Shown here: piece by piece, positions 57,401 through 64,000 of the stretch
How the letters are laid out: every line of letters starts with the position of its first letter
How positions within the stretch are numbered: the first letter of the stretch is position 1
Assembly: GCF_002205645.1 (NCBI RefSeq)
Contig: NZ_NIOF01000005.1
Span: 299,177 to 363,176 of the forward strand
Reading direction: 5' to 3'
From: Roseateles aquatilis
Lineage (GTDB): Bacteria; Pseudomonadota; Gammaproteobacteria; Burkholderiales; Burkholderiaceae_C
Length of the DNA stretch: 64,000 bases
The notes under the pieces: model-generated
What the model saw: the letters and a program-made list of their open reading frames with translations, nothing else
Database searches by the model: none
What the model was told of the DNA's origin: nothing
Program-made: the position numbers and the translations under genes

Positions 57401-57608
57401 GTCTGTCCCCAACTTTTCCCGCTCAGGCAACTGCGACCATCGCAGCCATCCAGAGCGGTCAGTCTTGGGCCCGTAAGCCATTCACCTGTCGCTTAGCGGC
57501 GACCCGCGTCTGGCCTTCATGGGCAAGAAACCTAGAACCGAAAGCGGCCGTCCCGTGCGAAACACAGAACCCGTCGAGCGACGGCACCACCTTTCGGCGA
57601 AGCTGTGG

Positions 57609-57638
57609 ATTATGCAGCGAGCACAATCCGCTTGTCAA
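57609..57638 (-). promoter_or_regulatory. Sigma70 promoter of the rplN-led operon
   Basis: On the minus strand a perfect TTGACA (57633-57638) and CATAAT (57609-57614) are separated by 18 bases in the prx-rplN gap. It would drive rplN and the genes after it independently of the S10 set. Confidence 0.75.
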
Positions 57639-57654
57639 CTAGACGTTGAGCGCG

Positions 57655-58164
57655 TCAGAGAGAACGCGCCTGTGCCAACATCGTTTCCGCATCGCTCACT
57701 TCGAACTTGCCTGGAGCCTCGATGTTCAGCGTCGCAACCACGCCGTCCTTCACCAGCATCGAATAGCGCTGCGAACGCAGGCCCATGCCACGACTCACGA
57801 GGTCCAGCGTCAGGCCAACAGCCTGCGTGAAAGCCGCACTGCCATCGGCCATCATTCGCACGTTGCCCGCAGTCTTCTGGTCCCGCCCCCACGCCCCCAT
57901 CACGAAGGCGTCGTTCACGGACACGCACCAGATCTCGTCGACCCCCGCCGCCCGCAGCTCGTCCGCCTTGGCCACGTAGCCCGGCACGTGCTGAGCGGAA
58001 CACGTCGGAGTAAAGGCCCCCGGCAGCGCGAAGATCGCAATGGTCCGGCCCGTGGTGAGCTTCTCGATATCAAACGTATTGGGACCCAGCGAGCAACCGC
58101 CGCCCTCGACTTCAATGAACTCCTGAAGATTGCCCGCTGGCAAACGATCGCCCACTTTCAGCAT
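57655..58164 (-). CDS. Peroxiredoxin (Prx5-like)
   Basis: A 169-residue thiol peroxidase that reduces hydrogen and organic peroxides. The active-site motif PGAFTPTCSAQHVPGY holds the peroxidatic Cys near residue 49; a further Cys lies in VDEIWCVSVNDAFVM, and SQRYSMLVKDGVV is typical. An AGGAGCGTGAC ribosome site precedes the ATG. It interrupts the ribosomal superoperon between rpsQ and rplN, with a terminator upstream and a promoter downstream, so it should be its own unit. Confidence 0.9.
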   Translation of the reverse strand: MLKVGDRLPAGNLQEFIEVEGGGCSLGPNTFDIEKLTTGRTIAIFALPGAFTPTCSAQHVPGYVAKADELRAAGVDEIWCVSVNDAFVMGAWGRDQKTAGNVRMMADGSAAFTQAVGLTLDLVSRGMGLRSQRYSMLVKDGVVATLNIEAPGKFEVSDAETMLAQARSL

Positions 58165-58219
58165 GTCACGCTCCTGATTGGTGTTGATGGTCGGTGCGGC
58201 AGTGTCTGCCGCGAAAAAG

Positions 58220-58260
58220 AAAATGGCCGGAGACCGATTCACCGGCACTCCAGCCATTTT
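58220..58260 (-). terminator. Terminator between rpsQ and the peroxiredoxin gene
   Basis: A 13-bp stem with one mismatch (AAAATGGCCGGAG / CTCCAGCCATTTT), followed on the minus strand by TTTTCTTTTTC. It would end the S10-set transcript 60 bases after rpsQ. Confidence 0.75.
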
Positions 58261-58323
58261 GCAACCGGAACAGTCTCCTGCCCCGATTCAACAGTATCGC
58301 CGCGCACGCACGCGGCATCGCGA

Positions 58324-58593
58324 TCAGACCAATTGCGCCTTCTCGACCAGGCGGGTCACGACCCAGCTCTTGGTCTTGGACAGCGGACGGCCTTCGGCGA
58401 TCTCGACGACGTCACCCATCTTGTACTCGCCCTTTTCGTCATGGGCGTGGTACTTGCGGGAGCGCGCCACGATCTTGCCGTACAGCTCATGCTTGGCACG
58501 ACGCTCGACCAGCACGGTGACGGTCTTGGCGCGCTTGTCGCTGACAACACGACCGACCAGGGTGCGGGTGTTTTTCTCTTGAGCTTGCGTCAT
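58324..58593 (-). CDS. rpsQ: Ribosomal protein S17
   Basis: 89 residues, OB-fold 16S binder: [21 protein letters not shown] and [25 protein letters not shown]. Overlaps rpmC by 4 bases; last gene of the S10 set. Confidence 0.98.
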   Translation of the reverse strand: MTQAQEKNTRTLVGRVVSDKRAKTVTVLVERRAKHELYGKIVARSRKYHAHDEKGEYKMGDVVEIAEGRPLSKTKSWVVTRLVEKAQLV

Positions 58594-58787
58594 TTCGCGG
58601 CTCCCTTCTTCTCGGCCAGAATGGTCTTGGCGCGGGCGATGTCGCGACGCGTCTGGCCCAACACCGTGGTGTTGGTCAGTTGTTGCGTCGCCTTTTGCAT
58701 GCGCTGACCGAAGTGAGCCTTCAGCAGGTCGTTGACTTCCTTTTCGAGGGCAGCCACGTCCTTGGCGCGCAGTTCAGATGCTTTCAT
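58590..58787 (-). CDS. rpmC: Ribosomal protein L29
   Basis: 65 residues, two helices at the tunnel exit: [26 protein letters not shown] begins it (cited in part). The four-codon extension MENP was rejected. Confidence 0.97.
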   Translation of the reverse strand: MKASELRAKDVAALEKEVNDLLKAHFGQRMQKATQQLTNTTVLGQTRRDIARAKTILAEKKGAAK

Positions 58788-58799
58788 GGGGTTCTCCAA

Positions 58800-59216
58800 T
58801 CAGGCGCCGAGCTGGCGGGTCACGAAGGTGCAACGCAGGGGCAGCTTGGCAGCGGCCAGCGTGAACGCCTCGCGCGCCAGAGCCTCGGGCACACCATTGA
58901 TCTCGTAGAGCACCTTGCCGGGCTGGATCTCAGCCACGTAGTACTCCGGATTGCCCTTACCGTTACCCATACGGACTTCGGCGGGCTTTTGCGAGATCGG
59001 CTTGTCCGGGAAGATGCGGATGAAGATCCGGCCACCGCGCTTGATGTGGCGCGAAATGGCACGGCGAGCCGCTTCGATCTGACGAGCCGTGATCCGGCCG
59101 CGCTCGGTGGCCTTCAGGCCGAAGTCACCGAAAGCGACGGTCGCGCCGCGGGTCGCAACACCAGTGTTGCGGCCCTTTTGCTCCTTGCGGTATTTGCGAC
59201 GAGCAGGTTGCAGCAT
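58800..59216 (-). CDS. rplP: Ribosomal protein L16
   Basis: 138 residues: [19 protein letters not shown] start and [22 protein letters not shown]. Four bases after rpsC. Confidence 0.98.
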   Translation of the reverse strand: MLQPARRKYRKEQKGRNTGVATRGATVAFGDFGLKATERGRITARQIEAARRAISRHIKRGGRIFIRIFPDKPISQKPAEVRMGNGKGNPEYYVAEIQPGKVLYEINGVPEALAREAFTLAAAKLPLRCTFVTRQLGA

Positions 59217-59219
59217 GTC

Positions 59220-60038
59220 TTATTCTCCTTTGGCCTCGCCGCCGGCAGCGGCGGGCTTACGCACCACACGCTTGGCAGCGGGCTTGTCGCCGCCTTCGGC
59301 GGGCTTGTCGCCACGACCACGGCCACCCGGAGCGCCCGGACGGGCGTTGCGGCGCGGACGACGGTCATCTTCGGCACCCGGGGGGGTGTTGATCACGGGA
59401 GCCTCGCCATTGGCCAGACGATCGCCGCGATACACCCACACCTTCACGCCAATCACGCCGTAGGTGGTCTTGGCTTCGGAGAAGCCGTAATCAATGTCGG
59501 CCTTCAGGGTGTGCAGCGGCACACGACCTTCGCGATACCACTCGGTACGAGCGATTTCGATGCCGTTCAGACGGCCGGCAGACATGATCTTGATACCCTG
59601 AGCGCCCAGACGCATCGCGTTCTGCATCGCACGCTTCATGGCGCGACGGAACATGATGCGCTTTTCCAGCTGCTGGGTGATCGAGTCAGCGATCAGTTGA
59701 GCATCGATTTCAGGCTTGCGCACTTCTTCGATGTTCACTGCCACCGGCACGCCCAGACGCTTGGTCAGCTCGGCCTTCAGGTTCTCGATGTCCTCGCCCT
59801 TCTTGCCGATCACGACACCCGGACGAGCCGAGAAGATCGTGATGCGGGCGTTCTTGGCCGGACGCTCGATCAGGATGCGCGAAACGGCGGCGTTCTTCAG
59901 CTTGGCCTTCAGAAACTCGCGCACTTGCAGATCTTCGGCCAGCATGCTGGCGAAGTTCTGGTTGTTCGCGTACCAGCGCGACGCCCAGTTACGGGTGACG
60001 GGCAGGCGGAAGCCAGTCGGATGAATTTTCTGTCCCAT
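59220..60038 (-). CDS. rpsC: Ribosomal protein S3, with long basic tail
   Basis: 272 residues; 30S protein at the mRNA entry channel. [25 protein letters not shown] start (cited in part), KH domain with [20 protein letters not shown], and the S3 C-domain [22 protein letters not shown]. From about residue 212 there is a 60-residue Gly/Pro/Arg/Lys/Ala-rich tail, longer than in E. coli (233 aa), probably disordered. Confidence 0.98.
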   Translation of the reverse strand: MGQKIHPTGFRLPVTRNWASRWYANNQNFASMLAEDLQVREFLKAKLKNAAVSRILIERPAKNARITIFSARPGVVIGKKGEDIENLKAELTKRLGVPVAVNIEEVRKPEIDAQLIADSITQQLEKRIMFRRAMKRAMQNAMRLGAQGIKIMSAGRLNGIEIARTEWYREGRVPLHTLKADIDYGFSEAKTTYGVIGVKVWVYRGDRLANGEAPVINTPPGAEDDRRPRRNARPGAPGGRGRGDKPAEGGDKPAAKRVVRKPAAAGGEAKGE

Positions 60039-60053
60039 AGTCTTCCTTCAGGC

Positions 60054-60383
60054 TCAGTTGCCGACGGTCACGTAGATATGGCAGGTCGGCTTGCTGATGC
60101 GATTGCCGCGGCCCTTGGCCCGCGCGGAGAACCGCTTCAGCGTGGTGCCTTGCTCCACGTAGATCGAAGTGACCTTCAACTCGTCAATGTCGGCACCGTC
60201 GTTGTGCTCAGCATTGGCGATCGCCGATTCCAGCGCCTTCTTGATGATCAGCGCAGCCTTCTTCTGGGTGAACTCCAGGATGTTCAGCGCTTGATCCACC
60301 TTCTTGCCGCGGATCAGGTCCGCCACGAGGCGGCCCTTATCAAACGACAGGCGGACGCCACGAACGATTGCTTTGGTTTCCAT
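60054..60383 (-). CDS. rplV: Ribosomal protein L22
   Basis: 109 residues; lines the exit tunnel. [26 protein letters not shown] start and [24 protein letters not shown] lies 8 bases before this ATG; an ATG three codons earlier sits directly on the ribosome site and is less likely. Confidence 0.98.
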   Translation of the reverse strand: METKAIVRGVRLSFDKGRLVADLIRGKKVDQALNILEFTQKKAALIIKKALESAIANAEHNDGADIDELKVTSIYVEQGTTLKRFSARAKGRGNRISKPTCHIYVTVGN

Positions 60384-60394
60384 CGTCGTCATCC

Positions 60395-60673
60395 TTACTT
60401 CTTCCCGGCCTTCTTGTCGGCCGGGTGGCCCTTGAAGGTGCGGGTCAGAGCGAATTCACCCAGCTTGTGACCGACCATCTGGTCAGACACATAGACCGGC
60501 ACGTGCTGCTTGCCGTTGTGCACGGCGATCGTCAGACCGATGAACTCGGGCAGGATCGTCGAGCGACGCGACCAGGTCTTGATGGGCTTCTTGTCCTTGT
60601 TGGCAACGGCCTTATCGACCTTCGCCTGCAAGTGGTGATCCACGAAGGGACCCTTTTTGAGGGAACGAGCCAT
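60395..60673 (-). CDS. rpsS: Ribosomal protein S19
   Basis: 92 residues: [22 protein letters not shown] start and [26 protein letters not shown] end (last part). 30S head protein; 14 bases after rplB. Confidence 0.98.
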   Translation of the reverse strand: MARSLKKGPFVDHHLQAKVDKAVANKDKKPIKTWSRRSTILPEFIGLTIAVHNGKQHVPVYVSDQMVGHKLGEFALTRTFKGHPADKKAGKK

Positions 60674-60686
60674 GTTGGTCTACCCC

Positions 60687-61511
60687 TTACTTCTTGCGAC
60701 GCGAGACGATGAAAGTCTGCGTGCGCTTGTTGTTGCGAGTGCGGTAGCCCTTCGTCAGGGTGTTCCACGGCGACACAGGGGCCTGACCTTCACCCGTACG
60801 ACCCTCACCACCACCGTGCGGGTGGTCGACCGGGTTCATGGCGGTACCACGCACGGTCGGGCGGATGCCCTTCCAGCGGATGGCACCGGCCTTGCCGTAC
60901 TGGCGCAGGCTGTGCTCTTCGTTGCTCACTTCGCCGATGGTGGCGCGGCAATCGATATGCACGCGGCGGACTTCGCCAGAGCGAAGACGCAGCTGAGCGT
61001 ACACACCGTCACGCGCCATCAGCACCACCGAAGTACCTGCGGAACGAGCGATCTGAGCACCCTTGCTCGGCAGCATTTCCACGCAGTGGATCGTCGAACC
61101 CACCGGAATGTTGCGAATGGGCAGCGTGTTGCCAACCTTGATCGGAGCCTCGGCACCGCTCAGGATCGTGGAACCCACTTCCAGATTGCGCGGGGCAATG
61201 ATGTAGCGACGTTCGCCGTCGGCGTAGCACACCAGAGCGATGTGTGCCGTGCGGTTCGGGTCGTACTCGATGCGCTCAACCTTCGCCGGGATGCCGTCCT
61301 TGTTGCGGCGGAAGTCCACCACGCGATAGTGGTGCTTGTGACCACCACCCTTGTGACGCATCGTGATGTGACCGTTGTTGTTACGGCCAGACTTTTGCTT
61401 CTGGGGCTCGAGCAGCGAAGCCTCGGGAGCGCCCTTGTGCAGGTGCTTGTGCACCACCTTCACCACGCCACGACGGCCTGGCGAAGTCGGCTTGACTTTA
61501 ACGACGGCCAT
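60687..61511 (-). CDS. rplB: Ribosomal protein L2
   Basis: 274 residues; needed for peptidyl transferase assembly. [22 protein letters not shown] and the catalytic-centre segment [21 protein letters not shown]. Start overlaps the rplW stop by one base. Confidence 0.98.
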   Translation of the reverse strand: MAVVKVKPTSPGRRGVVKVVHKHLHKGAPEASLLEPQKQKSGRNNNGHITMRHKGGGHKHHYRVVDFRRNKDGIPAKVERIEYDPNRTAHIALVCYADGERRYIIAPRNLEVGSTILSGAEAPIKVGNTLPIRNIPVGSTIHCVEMLPSKGAQIARSAGTSVVLMARDGVYAQLRLRSGEVRRVHIDCRATIGEVSNEEHSLRQYGKAGAIRWKGIRPTVRGTAMNPVDHPHGGGEGRTGEGQAPVSPWNTLTKGYRTRNNKRTQTFIVSRRKK

Positions 61512-61825
61512 TACGCAGCCTCCCCGGAGAAGTTGAGCTCCTGGCCAGCCTTCAGCGACACATACGCCTTCTTGACGTGGTCGCGACGGCCCTGACGGCC
61601 ACCGAAGCGCTTGGTCTTGCCCTTGACGTTCACGACGTTCACCGCATCGACCTCGACCTTGAACATCAGTTCAACGGCAGCCTTGATCTCGGGCTTCGTG
61701 GCGTCGCGCAGGACCTTGAACAGGACTTGGTTGTGCTTTTCACCAGCCATCGTGGCCTTTTCGGACACGATCGGAGCGAGCAGCACCTTGGCCAGACGGC
61801 CTTCAGCAAACTTGGGCGCGCTCAT
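61511..61825 (-). CDS. rplW: Ribosomal protein L23
   Basis: 104 residues; docking site for trigger factor and [29 protein letters not shown] and [23 protein letters not shown] (parts). Overlaps rplD by 4 bases. Confidence 0.98.
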   Translation of the reverse strand: MSAPKFAEGRLAKVLLAPIVSEKATMAGEKHNQVLFKVLRDATKPEIKAAVELMFKVEVDAVNVVNVKGKTKRFGGRQGRRDHVKKAYVSLKAGQELNFSGEAA

Positions 61826-62442
61826 GCCAGCATCTCCTTCAGTTGCTCGATCGCAGCCTTCGTCACCAGGACCTTCTTGTAGAAGACCAGCGACAGCGGA
61901 TCGACATAGCGCGGCTCGACGACCAGCACGTTGGCCAGATTGCGCGAAGCCAACAGCAGGTTGTCATCGACCTGGTCGGAGATCACCATCACGTGATCCA
62001 GACCCATCGCGTTGAGCTTCGATGCCAGCAGCTTGGTCTTGGGCGCTTCGACCGAGATCGAGTCGATCACGGCCAGACGACCTTCGCGAGCGAGCTGCGA
62101 CAGGATGGCAACCATGCCGGCGCGATACATCTTCTTGTTCAGCTTGTGCGAGAAGTTCTCGTCAGGCTTGTTCGGGAAGATGCGACCGCCCCCACGCCAC
62201 AGCGGCGAGGAGGTCATACCAGCACGGGCGTTGCCGGTGCCCTTCTGACGGAACGGCTTCTTCGTCGAGTGACGAACTTCAGCGCGGGTCAGCTGAGCGC
62301 GGGTACCTTGGCGGGCATTGGCCTGATAGGCCACGACCACCTGGTGCACCAGGGCTTCGTTGTAGTCACGAGCAAAGAGGGTATCGGGAGCGTCGACCTT
62401 CGACGTCGCCTGACCCTGCTCATTGAGGAGCTCGAGTTGCAT
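61822..62442 (-). CDS. rplD: Ribosomal protein L4
   Basis: 206 residues; in E. coli also the S10-operon repressor. The tunnel loop [32 protein letters not shown] (parts) and [18 protein letters not shown]. Overlaps rplC by one base. Confidence 0.98.
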   Translation of the reverse strand: MQLELLNEQGQATSKVDAPDTLFARDYNEALVHQVVVAYQANARQGTRAQLTRAEVRHSTKKPFRQKGTGNARAGMTSSPLWRGGGRIFPNKPDENFSHKLNKKMYRAGMVAILSQLAREGRLAVIDSISVEAPKTKLLASKLNAMGLDHVMVISDQVDDNLLLASRNLANVLVVEPRYVDPLSLVFYKKVLVTKAAIEQLKEMLA

Positions 62443-63113
62443 CAGTTGGCTCCCTTCTTGACCTTGACCTTGACGGCCGGACGGATCACGACGAATCCTT
62501 CCTTCGCGCCAGGAACGGCTCCACGAACCAGCACCAATTGGCGAGCCTCGTCGATGCGAACGACATCCAGGTTCTGGACGGTCACGGTGACGTCGCCGAG
62601 ATGACCCGACATCTTCTTGCCAGGGAACACGCGGCCAGGATCCTGCGCCATCGAGATGGAGCCGGGAACGTTGTGCGAACGGCTGTTACCGTGGGAGGCG
62701 CGCTGCGAACTGAAGTTGTGGCGCTTGATGGTGCCCGCGAAGCCCTTACCGATGGACGTACCTTGCACGTCAACCTTCTGGCCCGCTTCGAACAGCGTGG
62801 CCGGCACTTGCGCGCCAGCCTTGTATTCGGCCGCGACAGCGGCTTCGACACGGAATTCTTTGAGGATTTGACCGGCTTCGACGCCAGCCTTGGCGAGGTG
62901 ACCCGCTTCAGGCTTGGTGACGCGGGACGCCTTACGCGCGCCGTAAGTCACTTGGATGGCGCTGTAGCCGTCGATTTCTTCGGTCTTGACCTGGGTCACG
63001 CGGTTGTTGGACACGTCCAGCACGGTCACGGGAACGGTATCACCGTCGACCGTGAACACACGCATCATGCCCACCTTGCGGCCCAGCAATCCGAGACGAT
63101 TGCTAAGACTCAT
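62442..63113 (-). CDS. rplC: Ribosomal protein L3
   Basis: 223 residues: [20 protein letters not shown] start and the peptidyl-transferase-side loop [30 protein letters not shown] (parts). The 75-codon upstream extension is not family-like. Has its own promoter candidate about 200 bases upstream. Confidence 0.98.
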   Translation of the reverse strand: MSLSNRLGLLGRKVGMMRVFTVDGDTVPVTVLDVSNNRVTQVKTEEIDGYSAIQVTYGARKASRVTKPEAGHLAKAGVEAGQILKEFRVEAAVAAEYKAGAQVPATLFEAGQKVDVQGTSIGKGFAGTIKRHNFSSQRASHGNSRSHNVPGSISMAQDPGRVFPGKKMSGHLGDVTVTVQNLDVVRIDEARQLVLVRGAVPGAKEGFVVIRPAVKVKVKKGAN

Positions 63114-63308
63114 GGTTTTCTCCTGACCTCCAACCACCTCGACGGAGACACCGCCAAGATCGCTTGAAGTCATTTCACACACCCGACATCGGTTGGCCGG
63201 GCTGACAAAGCAGCGATTGATTCGAACACCCAGAGTAAAGGCCCGGACGCCCTCATCGCTCGATGCGACGACACCGCGCCGGATGACTCCAACGCGGAAA
63301 AGCTGGCG

Positions 63309-63338
63309 AGTATAGCCCCAATGCTGCTTAAGCCGCAA
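63309..63338 (-). promoter_or_regulatory. Promoter candidate of the rplC-led operon
   Basis: On the minus strand TTGCGG (63333-63338) and TATACT (63309-63314) are 18 bases apart, directly behind the rpsJ terminator. It leaves a leader of about 190 bases before rplC, long enough for an L4-type control element. Confidence 0.5.
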
Positions 63339-63375
63339 GGCCGGACCGCGGGCAAGTGCTTGTCACGCGCTAAAA

Positions 63376-63399
63376 AAAAGCGACCCGAAGGTCGCTTTT
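63376..63399 (-). terminator. Terminator after rpsJ
   Basis: Perfect 10-bp stem AAAAGCGACC / GGTCGCTTTT with a CGAA loop; on the minus strand eight T in a row follow. It separates rpsJ from rplC. Confidence 0.9.
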
Positions 63400-63442
63400 G
63401 AGATGTCCAGGGCAGCTTTTCGTTGCCCTGACGCGCCGCAAG

Positions 63443-63757
63443 TTACTGCAGCTTGATCTCGACGTCCACACCTGCCGGCAGGTCCAGCTTCATCAGCGCG
63501 TCCACCGTCTTGTCGGTCGGATCGACGATGTCCATCAGACGCTGGTGGGTACGGATTTCAAACTGGTCACGCGAGGTCTTGTTGACGTGCGGCGAACGCA
63601 GGATGTCAAAACGCTCCTTGCGGGTCGGCAGGGGCACCGGGCCCTTGACGATCGCGCCGGTTCGCTTGGCGGTTTCCACGATTTCCAGAGCCGATTGGTC
63701 GATCAGCTTGTAGTCGAAGGCCTTCAGCCGGATGCGGATCTTTTGCTTGGTAGACAT
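63443..63757 (-). CDS. rpsJ: Ribosomal protein S10
   Basis: 104 residues; 30S protein and NusE antitermination partner. [23 protein letters not shown] start, [22 protein letters not shown] core (parts). Follows tuf by about 136 bases and is cut off from the rest of the S10 set by a strong terminator. Confidence 0.98.
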   Translation of the reverse strand: MSTKQKIRIRLKAFDYKLIDQSALEIVETAKRTGAIVKGPVPLPTRKERFDILRSPHVNKTSRDQFEIRTHQRLMDIVDPTDKTVDALMKLDLPAGVDVEIKLQ

Positions 63758-63893
63758 GACTTTTCCTTCAAAGAGCGACGCAATGCCAACGGCATTGCGG
63801 AGGCAGCTATTGGCGCCGCCGAGTGTCGAGCCCGCCATCCCACCGAAGCGGGTGGCGACCTTCACCGATACCCGACGGGTACCAGCAAAAGAG

Positions 63894-64000
63894 TTACTCG
63901 ATGATCGTTGCCACGACGCCCGAGCCGACGGTGCGACCGCCTTCACGGATGGCGAAGCGCAGACCTTCTTCCATGGCGATCGGAGCGATCAGCTTCACGG
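63894..64000 (-). CDS. tuf: Elongation factor Tu, C-terminal fragment
   Basis: The last 35 codons of EF-Tu: [21 protein letters not shown] then [13 protein letters not shown], the universal C-terminus of domain 3. The rest lies beyond the right edge. Its place before rpsJ fits the str-S10 junction of betaproteobacteria. Confidence 0.95.
   Translation of the reverse strand, partial: VKLIAPIAMEEGLRFAIREGGRTVGSGVVATIIE

Overview
The window is a GC-rich chromosomal stretch of a betaproteobacterium, order Burkholderiales, most like the Roseateles/Mitsuaria/Leptothrix/Rubrivivax group. This placement is inferred from the GC-rich third positions, the intact S10-spc-alpha ribosomal superoperon, the smg-dprA-LysM/def-fmt block, yajC-secD-secF, a ProQ-type RNA chaperone, a malic enzyme fused to a phosphotransacetylase-like domain, and a fused LivM-LivG. 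No phage, plasmid, transposase, CRISPR or rRNA gene is visible.

Region 1 (1-13.5 kb) is central metabolism: the tail of a PHB-depolymerase-type esterase, purC with a TPR protein behind it, a Tat-exported PhoD phosphatase, class II fructose-bisphosphate aldolase, an HTH-HATPase-STAS signalling protein, pyruvate kinase with a periplasmic binding protein behind it, malic enzyme and phosphoglycerate kinase. Three glycolytic/Calvin-type genes (fba, pyk, pgk) lie on the same strand.

Region 2 (13.6-28 kb) is envelope and housekeeping: azlCD, a GIN-domain beta-helix protein, a small lipoprotein, htpX, def-fmt facing LysM-dprA-smg, a DUF1631 protein, and yajC-secD-secF.

Region 3 (28.1-46 kb) is the accessory part and holds most of the unusual material. 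A three-gene operon joined by ATGA overlaps contains a 47-codon small ORF, a GntR/FCD regulator and a half-length proline-racemase-like protein that has lost its catalytic Cys. It is followed by an EamA exporter with a divergent LysR, an SBP-permease fusion for quaternary amines with no ATPase, and an HDOD protein. Next come 16 perfect GGTC repeats that read in frame into a VOC gene, a 27-bp inverted repeat, liv genes with a LivM-LivG fusion, and a crotonase with altered catalytic residues. Then come a GAF protein, thymidine kinase flanked by two paralogous four-Cys mini-proteins, proQ, a DTW tRNA-modification enzyme, selD, and two identical initiator tRNA genes.

Region 4 (46-64 kb) is dsbD followed by the ribosomal superoperon, read right to left: tuf (partial), rpsJ, then rplC-D-W-B, rpsS, rplV, rpsC, rplP, rpmC, rpsQ. 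A peroxiredoxin gene interrupts it before rplN-X-E, rpsN-H, rplF-R, rpsE, rpmD, rplO, secY, infA, rpmJ, rpsM-K-D, rpoA, rplQ. Hairpins with T-tracts and sigma70-like promoters suggest separate units: tuf-rpsJ; rplC to rpsQ; prx; rplN onward; and possibly a break between rpsK and rpsD.
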